Shown here: piece by piece, positions 27,868 to 35,798 of the stretch
Position numbering within the stretch: the first letter of the stretch is position 1
Layout of the letters: the number at the start of each line of letters is the position of its first letter
Source of the DNA: Acidimicrobiaceae bacterium
GTDB taxonomy: Bacteria; Actinomycetota; Acidimicrobiia; Acidimicrobiales; RAAP-2
Direction: 5' to 3'
Length of the DNA: 45,615 nucleotides
Assembly (NCBI GenBank): GCA_003170315.1
Contig: PNAH01000005.1
Coordinates: 1 to 45,615, forward strand
Translations under genes and position numbers: made by a program
Notes under the pieces: model-generated
Database searches by the model: none
Told to the model about the DNA's origin: nothing
What the model saw: only the letters and a program-made list of their open reading frames with translations

Positions 27868-28464
27868 GTGGAACTTCGTGAACTGCTCTCACAACGAAGG
27901 ATGGTGCGTTCCTTTGACGGCACACCGGTCGATTCGACGTGGTTGGCCGAACTCTGCTCCCAGGCCCTCTGGGCGCCGACGGCCGGCAACAGCGCCGGTA
28001 TTCGACTCCATACCGTTGGACCGGAATTGATCGGCGAGTACTTCGAAGTTGCGACCGACGAAGCATGGCGGGCCCAGTCGCGACGGGCCGAGGGACTGCA
28101 ACGCGCCGGCGCCGTAGTACTGGTGACGTCGCGCCGGGGCGAGTACGTGGCGCGCTACGCCGAAGCGGACAAGCGATCTTCGGGACTCGACGACGAATCG
28201 AACTGGCCGGTCCCCTACTGGCACACCGACGCCGCCATGGCGGCGATGGCGTTGTTGCTCTTGATTGAGGAGAGCGGCTGGCAGGCCGCCCTCTGGGGAA
28301 ACTTCCGCCACGAAATCGAGATTCTTCGTTGGGCCGGCATCGACGACGAAGACCTGTTCGCCACGGTATTGATCGGCAAGGCCGACGGCCACGACGTTTC
28401 GTCGGCCTCGCTCAACCGAGCGGTCCCGAGTCGCGCGTCGCGGGTGCGCGCGGTCGAGCGTTAG
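27868..28464 (+). CDS. Nitroreductase family flavoprotein
   Basis: A 198-residue FMN-dependent nitroreductase-fold protein. The N-terminal ELRELLSQRRMVRSFDG with its arginine-arginine flavin contact, LWAPTAGNSAGIRLH near 40, and a C-terminal half with AALWGNFRHEIEILRWAGID near 145 fit the family. The substrate is unknown; family members reduce nitro compounds, quinones, enones or flavins. The GTG start lies 6 nt after a TAAAAC box. It is divergent from the rhodanese-ThiF gene, and its stop overlaps the pepA stop (TTAG). Confidence 0.8.
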   Translation: MELRELLSQRRMVRSFDGTPVDSTWLAELCSQALWAPTAGNSAGIRLHTVGPELIGEYFEVATDEAWRAQSRRAEGLQRAGAVVLVTSRRGEYVARYAEADKRSSGLDDESNWPVPYWHTDAAMAAMALLLLIEESGWQAALWGNFRHEIEILRWAGIDDEDLFATVLIGKADGHDVSSASLNRAVPSRASRVRAVER

Positions 28465-29966
28465 TCGAGCGCCTCTTCGGCGACGGCTTCTAAGAACTCG
28501 ACGATCGTGCGCGCGCTAAAGGCGGTCGCGCCCTTGGTGGTGTAGCCCCGGTTCGCGTCCGATCGACCAGGACCGGCAATGTCGATGTGCACCCAAGGGC
28601 GCCCGTCGGTGAATCGCCGCAGGATCAGTGCCGCCGCGATCATCCCGCCACTGCCGGTCTTGCCCATGTTCTTCATGTCGGCCACGTCGGACTCGATGTC
28701 CGCTTCGTAACTCTCGACCAGGGGCATGCGCCAGAGCAGCTCGCCACTCCTGGCGCTCGCGATGGCGAACAGGTCGGCCATCTCGTCGGTGGAGGCGAAG
28801 AGGGCACCGACGTCGTCACCGAGGGCGACGCGCTGGGCGCCGGTGAGCGTGGCCACGTCGATGATGGCGTCGGGATTGGTCTCGACGGCGAGGCTCAGAC
28901 CATCGGCGAGGATGAGGCGACCTTCGGCGTCGGTGTTGAGGACCTCGATCGTCAGTCCGTTGCGGATCGTCAGGACGTCACCGGGTTTGGTCGCGCGGTC
29001 ACTGGGCAGGTTCTCGGTCATCGGCGCGATCGCCGTGATCTTCACCTGCAACGCCAGGCGACTGGCGATGGAGACCGCGGCCATCACGATCGCCGAGCCG
29101 GTCATGTCCGTCTTCATCGTCATCATTCCCACGCCGGTCTTCAAGGTCAGGCCGCCCGAGTCGAAGGTGACGCCCTTGCCGACGAGCGCGATGTGGGGCA
29201 GTTCCACATCGGGACTCGGGTCGTACGTGGCGTAGACCAACCGACAAGGCTGCGCCGAACCCTCGCCGACGCCCAAAAGTCCCCCGAGACGCTCTTCGCG
29301 TATCCGAGGTTCACTCCAGACTTCCACGGTGACGTGCTCGTCGTCGTCGAGTCGCGTCTGGACGTGACGCGCCAACTCCTTCGGCGGCATGTAACCGGCC
29401 GGTGAATCGACGAGGAACTTCGCCCAGTTGATGCCACTGGCGATGGCCTCGCCGCGTTGAGCGCCTTCGGTCACGTCATCGTGGGTCTCCACCGATGGCA
29501 GCGGTGAGCCGAGCGGCACGACGTCGAAGGTCGTCATCGCCTCACCTTGTTTATACGAGTACGACGCCAGGAGCGCCCCCGTGACGAGCGCCTGCGCCGC
29601 GTCGCGCGGATCGTCGATACCGTCGGTCGGCATGAAGAAGGCCACGGAAGCGTCACCGGCGCAGCGCGTCGCGGCGGCGCCCGCGAGTCGGTAGCTCTCG
29701 AGTGAGTTGTACGTCGAGCCGATGCTCACGAAGGCGACGTTAGTGTCCTTGAGCGATCGAAGGACAGTGATGCTCCCGGCGTCGGGCTTGAGACCCTGTT
29801 TGGTGCACCACTCCTTGGAGAGCGTTCGCGGAATGCTCTGACCGGCGAGGGTCGCGGGCACCGATTCGGCGATGAACGCGGCGCCGTCGTCGAAGACGAC
29901 GGGTACCACCACCGTCGGCTGCGTCGCGGCCTCGACCGGCGTAGAGATTCGAGCTGTGCGGGCCAT
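28461..29966 (-). CDS. pepA: M17 leucyl aminopeptidase
   Basis: A 501-residue cytosolic aminopeptidase. The two-metal site is complete: VGKGVTFDSGGLTLKTGVG (~250), MKTDMTGSAIV (~272) and the bicarbonate/metal motif NTDAEGRLILADGL (~345). It releases N-terminal residues during peptide turnover and glutathione catabolism. The ATG is preceded by AGAGGA at a 6-nt spacing. It follows cobO with a 13-bp gap, so the two genes probably share a transcript. Confidence 0.95.
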   Translation of the reverse strand: MARTARISTPVEAATQPTVVVPVVFDDGAAFIAESVPATLAGQSIPRTLSKEWCTKQGLKPDAGSITVLRSLKDTNVAFVSIGSTYNSLESYRLAGAAATRCAGDASVAFFMPTDGIDDPRDAAQALVTGALLASYSYKQGEAMTTFDVVPLGSPLPSVETHDDVTEGAQRGEAIASGINWAKFLVDSPAGYMPPKELARHVQTRLDDDEHVTVEVWSEPRIREERLGGLLGVGEGSAQPCRLVYATYDPSPDVELPHIALVGKGVTFDSGGLTLKTGVGMMTMKTDMTGSAIVMAAVSIASRLALQVKITAIAPMTENLPSDRATKPGDVLTIRNGLTIEVLNTDAEGRLILADGLSLAVETNPDAIIDVATLTGAQRVALGDDVGALFASTDEMADLFAIASARSGELLWRMPLVESYEADIESDVADMKNMGKTGSGGMIAAALILRRFTDGRPWVHIDIAGPGRSDANRGYTTKGATAFSARTIVEFLEAVAEEALD

Positions 29967-29979
29967 ACGGTGTCCTCTT

Positions 29980-30522
29980 TTAGTGGTGAATTCTGGCGGT
30001 TCGGTGCTGCGAGCCTTCGGCGAAGCGGGCCATCGTCCAGGCGAGGTCGCTCAGCCTGTTGAGATACGCGACGACGAAGGAGTCTTCGAGCGGATAACCC
30101 ACGGCTACCCGTTCCGCGCGCCGAACCACGGTACGCGCGACGTCGAGTGCCGCGGAGAGTTGATTCTCACCAGGAACGACGAACTCTTTGGGCATCTCGA
30201 TCTCCGCGGACAGCGCGTCAATCTCTGCTTCGAGCCGGGCGATCATCTCGGTCGTGACGAGGGTCTTGTCGGGCGCGAGTTTGTGGCGATTGTCCGGAGC
30301 GGTGGCGACTTCGGCCATGAGGACCCAGAGGTCGCGTTCGACGCTGATGAGAAGTTCGTTCAGTCGCGAACCCGGCTCCGTGAGCGAGCGAGCCCAACCG
30401 AGGGTCGACTGTGCTTCGTCGACTTCACCGTTCACGTCGATCTGGTCCGAACTCTTGCTCGCCCGACCTCCGAAGTAAAGACCGGTGGTGCCGTCGTCAC
30501 CGTCACGGGTGTAGATCTTCAC
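29980..30522 (-). CDS. ATP:cob(I)alamin adenosyltransferase, PduO type
   Basis: A 180-residue PduO-type enzyme that makes adenosylcobalamin. The ATP-binding N-terminus KIYTRDGDDGTTGLYFGGR, the stretch FVVPGENQLSAALDVARTVVRRAERVAV (landmarks FVVPG and RTVVRRAER) and the C-terminal YLNRLSDLAWTMARF are diagnostic. GTG 30522 is chosen because it gives the family N-terminus and lies 6 nt after a TACGCT box; a longer in-frame start at 30570 would overlap metH. It is divergent from metH across 47 bp and probably supplies the cofactor for the acyl-CoA mutase. Confidence 0.93.
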   Translation of the reverse strand: MKIYTRDGDDGTTGLYFGGRASKSSDQIDVNGEVDEAQSTLGWARSLTEPGSRLNELLISVERDLWVLMAEVATAPDNRHKLAPDKTLVTTEMIARLEAEIDALSAEIEMPKEFVVPGENQLSAALDVARTVVRRAERVAVGYPLEDSFVVAYLNRLSDLAWTMARFAEGSQHRTARIHH

Positions 30523-30528
30523 GTCGCA

Positions 30529-30534
30529 AGCGTA
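30529..30534 (-). promoter_or_regulatory. Putative -10 box (TACGCT) for the cobalamin adenosyltransferase operon
   Basis: TACGCT on the minus strand ends 6 nt before the GTG at 30522. This supports that start and a leaderless mRNA. It is identical to the box before tldD. Confidence 0.5.
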
Positions 30535-30554
30535 GTGATTTGCGGGTGTACGGG

Positions 30555-30560
30555 TAGCCT
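30555..30560 (+). promoter_or_regulatory. Putative -10 box (TAGCCT) for metH
   Basis: TAGCCT ends 9 nt before the metH ATG at 30570. The region is far too short for a cobalamin riboswitch. Confidence 0.4.
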
Positions 30561-30569
30561 GAACATTCA

Positions 30570-33500
30570 ATGGAGTCCCGCGCGCGTCCCCCTTTCGCTC
30601 GACCGAGCGCGAACGACCCTTACCTCAGCGCACTTCGCGAACGAGTCCTCATCTACGACGGAGCGACCGGGACGAACTTCCAACTCCTGGACCTGCACGC
30701 GGACGACTTCGGGGGCGCGGCCTTCGAAGGATGCAACGAGATTCTCGTCGTCACGAGACCGGACGCCGTCGAACAGCTCCACCGCTCGTTCTTGGACGTC
30801 GGCGCCGACGTCATCGAGACCGACTCCTTCGGTGCCTTTTCGGTCGTGCTCGCCGAATACGGGATCGCCGAGCGATCCTTCGAACTGGCGATGGTGTCGG
30901 CCCAGATAGCTCGGCGCGTCGCTGATTCTTACGCCGGTCCCGGTTCACCGCGCTTCGTCGCCGGCTCGATGGGGCCGGGGACGAAGTTCCCGTCCCTCGG
31001 CCAGATCACCTACGACGACCTCTCGGCCAGTTATGAGGAGATGGCCCTCGGGCTCCTCGAAGGCGGCGTCGACCTGCTCATCGTCGAAACGGTCTACGAC
31101 TTGCTCTCGGGCAAGGCCGCCATCGCGGCCTGTCACCGCGCGATGGTCCGACACGGGCGCGTGGTTCCGATTCAGGCCCAGGTCACGATCGAGCTCACGG
31201 GTCGGATGCTGCCCGGCACCGAGATCGGGGCCGCGCTCACGGCGCTCAGTCCGCTCGGCGTGGACGTCCTGGGACTGAACTGCGCGACCGGACCGGTCGA
31301 GATGTACGAACCACTGCGCCACCTCTGCGAGTCCTCACCGGTTCCTCTCTCGTGTCTGCCCAACGCCGGACTCCCGACCGTCGTCGACGGCCGGATGCAC
31401 TACGACCTCACGCCCGACGCGCTGGCCGAGCATCTCTCGAAGTTCGTCACCGAATACGGCGTGCAGGTCGTCGGGGGCTGTTGCGGAACGACGCCCGAAC
31501 ACGTCGCGCGCGTCGTCGAGGTCGTGCGTCCACTCACGCCCGCGGCGCGTTCGGCGACGCTCGAGCCGGCCGTGGCGTCGATCTACTCGGCGACGAACTA
31601 CCAACAGGACCGGTCGGTGTTGTTGGTTGGCGAACGAACTAACGCGAACGGGTCCAAGAAGTTCCGTGACGCCATGCTCGAAGGCGACTGGGATACGTGC
31701 GTCGGCATCGGCCGAGACCAGATCAAAGAGGGCGCGCACATCCTCGACGTCTGCGTCGACTACACCGGGGCCGACGGCGTCGCCGACATGAACGAGCTCA
31801 TGAGTCGCTTGGCCACGCAGTCGTCGGTGCCGATCATGGTCGACACGACCGAGACCAAGGTCGCGCGTCAGGCACTGACCTGGCTGGGGGGCAAGGCCCT
31901 CCTCAACTCGGTCAACCTCGAAGAAGGTGACGGCCCGGGGACGCGTCTCGACGGATTCCTGTCACTCGCCGCCGAGTTCGGGGCGGCCATCGTCGCGACC
32001 TGCATCGACGAAGAAGGACAGGCGCGAACGGCCGAGTGGAAGGTCCGCGCTGCGCGCGCCATCACCGACCTCGCCGTCTCGCGCTACGGTCTCGACCCCC
32101 GGGACATATTCATTGACACGCTGGCGTTGCCCCTCTCGACCGGAATGATCGAGTCGCGGCGTGACGGCATCGAAACGATCGAGGCGATTCGACGGATCAA
32201 GGCCGAATTACCGGGCGTGCGCACGATCCTCGGACTCTCCAACGTCTCCTTCGGCCTCAACCCGGGCGCGCGCCAGGTGTTGAACAGCGTCTTCTTGCAC
32301 GAGTGCGCGGACGCCGGTCTCGACGCCGCCATCGTTCACGCTTCGAAACTCTTGCCGCTCAATCGAATTGACGAAGAGGCCCGAAGGGTCTGTCTGGATC
32401 TCATTTACGACCGGCGCAGTGACGACTACGACCCGCTCACGGTCCTGCTCGGCCTCTACGAGGGCGTCTCGACGTCCAACGATTCTACCAGCTCGCTCGA
32501 CGACCTCGAACTCAATGAACGGTTACGGCGTCGCATCATCGACGGCGCGCGCGTCGGGCTCGAGGGTGACCTCGACGCCGCGATGGCCGAGGGCATGGCG
32601 CCCCTCGACATCGTCAACACGCTCCTCCTCGATGGCATGCGCGAAGTCGGCGACCTCTTCGCCTCCGGAGAGATGCAACTCCCCTTCGTCTTACAGAGCG
32701 CTGAGACGATGAAGTCGGCCGTCGCGCACTTAGAGCCGCACATGGAAAAGAGCGATCAGGGCGGACGCGGACGCGTGGTGCTCGCCACCGTCAAGGGTGA
32801 CGTGCACGACATCGGCAAGAACCTCGTCGACATCATCCTCACCAACAACGGGTACGAGGTCTTCAACCTCGGCATCAAGGTCGGGGTCAACGAGATGTTG
32901 AGCGCCCTCGAAGAGCACCAGGCCGACGCCCTCGGGATGAGTGGCCTCTTGGTGAAGAGCACGTTGATCATGCGCGAGAATCTGGAATTGATGAACGAGC
33001 GGGGCATGAGTCACGTCCCGGTCCTGCTGGGCGGGGCGGCGCTCACGCGCACCTACGTCGAACGCGACCTGCGCCAGATCTACGGCGGACGGGTGTTCTA
33101 CGGCAAGGACGCCTTCGAGGGACTTCGGGTTTTGGACCGGTTGGGCGAACTGCGCCGGAGCGACGAGGTGGACCTGACCTTCGGTCGCGAGATCTCCGAA
33201 CGCAAGGTCTTTCGACGCCTCCGAGGCGAGGCCGTCGAGGTGCCCGACGGGCTGCCGAGTCGAAGTCCCGACGTCGAGGACGACAATCCCATCTTCACGC
33301 CGCCGTTCCTCGGCAGCCGCGTCGCCAAGGGCATGTCCGTCGACGAGATCAGCGAGTACCTCAATCTGACCGCGCTCTTTCGCAATCAGTGGGGCTTTCG
33401 GCCGGAGAACGGGGAGGACGACCCGGCCTTCAAAGTGCGCGTCAGCGCCACCTTGCGCGAGCAGTTGGCGATCGCCAAGGAGGAGTCCCTCCTCGTGCCC

Positions 33501-34076
33501 CAGGTGGTGTGGGGCCACTACGCCGCCGCCTCGGAAGGCAACGACCTCATTCTCTACGGCGACGACACTCGCACTGAAGAGATCGCGCGCTTCACCTTCC
33601 CGCGCCAGATCGTTTCGCCGTTCCTCTGCATCGCGGACTTCTTTCGATCGGTCGACAGTAGCGACTTGGACTACGCCAGCTTCATGCTGGTCACCATGGG
33701 CTCACGCGTCTCCGAGCGATGTCAGGAACTCTTCGCCGAGAATCACTACACCGACTACCTGATGTTGCACGGCCTCGGCGTCGAGATGGCCGAGGCACTG
33801 GCCGAGATGTGGCACAAGCGCATCAGGAGCGAACTCGGCTTCGTCGAAGAAGACGGCCCGACGTTGACCGGACTCTTTCGCCAGCAGTACCGAGGGGGAC
33901 GCTACTCGTGGGGATATCCCGCCTGCCCCGATCTCACCGACAACGCCAAAGTCGCCCAACTGCTCGAGAGTGAGCGCGTCGGCGTCACGGTATCCGAGGG
34001 CTTCCAACTTCATCCCGAACAGACGACCGACGCGATCATCTGTTCTCACCCGAAGGCCAAGTACTTCGTGGCGTAA
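30570..34076 (+). CDS. metH: Cobalamin-dependent methionine synthase MetH
   Basis: A 1168-residue four-module enzyme that transfers the methyl group of methyltetrahydrofolate to homocysteine through methylcobalamin. In order: the homocysteine domain (~20-330; IYDGATGTNFQ, zinc cysteines in LNCATGP and GGCCGTTP), the folate domain (~350-610; LLVGERTNANGSKKFR), the cap and B12 domains (~650-890; KGDVHDIGKNLVD with the cobalt-binding histidine ~746) and the reactivation domain (~920-1168; RYSWGYPACPDLTD and a final HPKAKYFVA). All modules are complete, and the C-terminus resembles mycobacterial MetH. It is monocistronic, divergent from the adenosyltransferase. Confidence 0.97.
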   Translation: MESRARPPFARPSANDPYLSALRERVLIYDGATGTNFQLLDLHADDFGGAAFEGCNEILVVTRPDAVEQLHRSFLDVGADVIETDSFGAFSVVLAEYGIAERSFELAMVSAQIARRVADSYAGPGSPRFVAGSMGPGTKFPSLGQITYDDLSASYEEMALGLLEGGVDLLIVETVYDLLSGKAAIAACHRAMVRHGRVVPIQAQVTIELTGRMLPGTEIGAALTALSPLGVDVLGLNCATGPVEMYEPLRHLCESSPVPLSCLPNAGLPTVVDGRMHYDLTPDALAEHLSKFVTEYGVQVVGGCCGTTPEHVARVVEVVRPLTPAARSATLEPAVASIYSATNYQQDRSVLLVGERTNANGSKKFRDAMLEGDWDTCVGIGRDQIKEGAHILDVCVDYTGADGVADMNELMSRLATQSSVPIMVDTTETKVARQALTWLGGKALLNSVNLEEGDGPGTRLDGFLSLAAEFGAAIVATCIDEEGQARTAEWKVRAARAITDLAVSRYGLDPRDIFIDTLALPLSTGMIESRRDGIETIEAIRRIKAELPGVRTILGLSNVSFGLNPGARQVLNSVFLHECADAGLDAAIVHASKLLPLNRIDEEARRVCLDLIYDRRSDDYDPLTVLLGLYEGVSTSNDSTSSLDDLELNERLRRRIIDGARVGLEGDLDAAMAEGMAPLDIVNTLLLDGMREVGDLFASGEMQLPFVLQSAETMKSAVAHLEPHMEKSDQGGRGRVVLATVKGDVHDIGKNLVDIILTNNGYEVFNLGIKVGVNEMLSALEEHQADALGMSGLLVKSTLIMRENLELMNERGMSHVPVLLGGAALTRTYVERDLRQIYGGRVFYGKDAFEGLRVLDRLGELRRSDEVDLTFGREISERKVFRRLRGEAVEVPDGLPSRSPDVEDDNPIFTPPFLGSRVAKGMSVDEISEYLNLTALFRNQWGFRPENGEDDPAFKVRVSATLREQLAIAKEESLLVPQVVWGHYAAASEGNDLILYGDDTRTEEIARFTFPRQIVSPFLCIADFFRSVDSSDLDYASFMLVTMGSRVSERCQELFAENHYTDYLMLHGLGVEMAEALAEMWHKRIRSELGFVEEDGPTLTGLFRQQYRGGRYSWGYPACPDLTDNAKVAQLLESERVGVTVSEGFQLHPEQTTDAIICSHPKAKYFVA

Positions 34077-34191
34077 CTTCGTCCACTCGGTCGCGTGAGG
34101 CGGACGACGAACCTCAAATGCAGTCGACCGCCCACTTCCCGAAGAACGTTCAAACTCCTGCACTATTAGCAGTAATACTCAGTCGAGCTGT

Positions 34192-34686
34192 TCAAGCCGC
34201 GAAGCAGCCGGATTTGGGAGAACTGGCACCGTCCGATCCGTGCGAGGACGCACCCCTCACGGGGATGACGCCCAACTGCGCTCCGTTCCAGGTGATCGAG
34301 TAGTAGAGCGCACTCCCGGGCCAGACCTGCAGGTAAGGGCCGCCGTTGGCCGCCGCCGTCGCCCACGCGACTCCGGCTGCGGGCAACGAACCATTGAGCG
34401 AGCGGTAGTCGGCGAGTGCCGTCTCAATGGCCAGGTAGTTCGCCTGGCAGGCCGAGGCGGCGGCCTCTTGCGCACCGCTCTTGGCCGTCGCGGGCACCGT
34501 CGTCGTGGTCGCGCCGGCAATCGTGGTGCCCATGCCCGTACCCGATGGCGCGCCGCCCAGGGTGTTGAGCATGATCACGACCATCACGCCCAAGACAATG
34601 ACGGTGAGCAGCGTTCCGAGCAACGCACTCCCCTGCTCGCGGCTCGAACCGTGAGCTCTACGACGACGGCGTCTGAAGGCGTCCAT
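34192..34686 (-). CDS. Type IV pilin/pseudopilin-like membrane protein
   Basis: A 164-residue protein: a short arginine-rich cytoplasmic start, then EQGSALLGTLLTVIVLGVMV forming a single membrane helix at ~25-45, then a Thr/Ala linker and a soluble domain (ANYLAIETALADYRSLNGSL, later PYLQVWPGSALYYSI). The helix position and the soluble part recall class II secretion pseudopilins. A glycine before the helix could be a prepilin-peptidase site, but the glutamate normally at position +5 is missing. No other pilus genes are nearby. The ATG at 34686 lies 8 nt after TACCAT, and the longer frame upstream is discarded. Confidence 0.6.
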   Translation of the reverse strand: MDAFRRRRRRAHGSSREQGSALLGTLLTVIVLGVMVVIMLNTLGGAPSGTGMGTTIAGATTTTVPATAKSGAQEAAASACQANYLAIETALADYRSLNGSLPAAGVAWATAAANGGPYLQVWPGSALYYSITWNGAQLGVIPVRGASSHGSDGASSPKSGCFAA

Positions 34687-34694
34687 GAGGGCCA

Positions 34695-34700
34695 ATGGTA
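34695..34700 (-). promoter_or_regulatory. Putative -10 box (TACCAT) for the pilin-like gene
   Basis: TACCAT on the minus strand ends 8 nt before the ATG at 34686. The rest of 34701-34935 shows no gene or clear structure. Confidence 0.4.
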
Positions 34701-34935
34701 TCGGTGGAATCGGCGACTTGACGGTACTCGAAAGGCGTAACCCAGTGCCAGAGGAGCAAGACACAACGGCCCCACAATCGCCTGCGTGGTCACGGTGCAC
34801 GTACTGGAAACTGGTACTTCTGCGCGTGCGAGGGGCTCCGTAAGCCACTCGGGATCACTGAAAAAGCGTCAACGCACCATCAAATTCTTCAGTGGTCCTC
34901 AGCGTCGCGTGAAATTAAGCCACTCGCAACGAGAG

Positions 34936-35700
34936 TTACTCGGGAATTCCAGCACCCATGATGGTGATCGCGGTATCCATCACCGGCTCGACGAAGACCG
35001 AGATCGCGCTGCCCGGCACGGGCATCTCTTCGAGCACGATCGTGCCGCCGAGCTCGCGAATCTTGTTTCGCGCCGCCTCCAACGTCTCAACAACGTAAAT
35101 TGAGTTCCACTGTGCGGTCGTTCGCTGGTCAACTTGGTTCTCCGAAACACTCGCGAACCACTGTTCGCCGGCGGTGAGCACTCGCATTCCCGGTTCCGGC
35201 TCGATGATGCTGTGGCCGGTCAACCCCTGGTAGTAGGCGGCGGCAGCGGCCGGGTCACTGGACGCGTGGTCGAACCACCCCGGCGTGTTGGCCTCATAGG
35301 CCACGCCGAAGCCCTGGAAGTTACCCGCTTGCCATAGGCCGTGGACGGCGCCCGTCGGATCCGTGACCAGCGCCATCGTTCCGGCATCGGGTATTTCCAT
35401 CGGTCCCATGAAGACCGTTCCACCGAGCTCGGCCGCTTTGGCTGCGGCGGCGTTGATGTCGTCGGTAGCGAAGTACGGGACCATCGCGCCCGCGCCGCCG
35501 GGTCCCTGGCCGAGACCCATCACCGGGACGCCGTCGGAATTGGCGATCGAGTAGTAACCCATCTGTTCGCCACCTACCTCCCACGTCCATCCGTAGAGCG
35601 AGGTGTAGAAATTCATGAGGGCTTCTCGTTGTTCGGTCGTCTCGACCATCACATCAATCCAGGTCGGAATTCCATTTGGGTGGGTGTCAAGTTTGGTCAT
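34936..35700 (-). CDS. Double VOC (glyoxalase-like) domain protein
   Basis: A 254-residue protein built of two vicinal-oxygen-chelate domains. The first (~8-125) has WIDVMVETTEQREALMNFYT, YGWTWEVG and DPTGAVHGLWQ; the second (~130-250) has GWFDHASSDPAAAAAYYQGL and a final VEPVMDTAITIMGAG. Similar actinobacterial proteins are annotated as VOC family or hydroxylase-like, without known substrates. The ATG at 35700 lies 6 nt after an AATACT box and gives a normal start; the ATG seven codons earlier overlaps that box. Confidence 0.85.
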   Translation of the reverse strand: MTKLDTHPNGIPTWIDVMVETTEQREALMNFYTSLYGWTWEVGGEQMGYYSIANSDGVPVMGLGQGPGGAGAMVPYFATDDINAAAAKAAELGGTVFMGPMEIPDAGTMALVTDPTGAVHGLWQAGNFQGFGVAYEANTPGWFDHASSDPAAAAAYYQGLTGHSIIEPEPGMRVLTAGEQWFASVSENQVDQRTTAQWNSIYVVETLEAARNKIRELGGTIVLEEMPVPGSAISVFVEPVMDTAITIMGAGIPE

Positions 35701-35706
35701 GGCGGC

Positions 35707-35712
35707 AGTATT
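35707..35712 (-). promoter_or_regulatory. Putative -10 box (AATACT) for the VOC gene
   Basis: AATACT on the minus strand ends 6 nt before the ATG at 35700. Confidence 0.35.
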
Positions 35713-35798
35713 CCACAACACTCTGACACCCTGCAGGCTCGCCGACGGACTCCCAGTGACCTCTTGGTACCAATTCGGTTAACGGAAAATATGACCCG

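Noticed and set aside
30523..30569. Cobalamin riboswitch between the adenosyltransferase gene and metH
   Set aside because: Only 47 bp separate the two starts, far too little for the roughly 200-nt aptamer, and no B12-box is visible.
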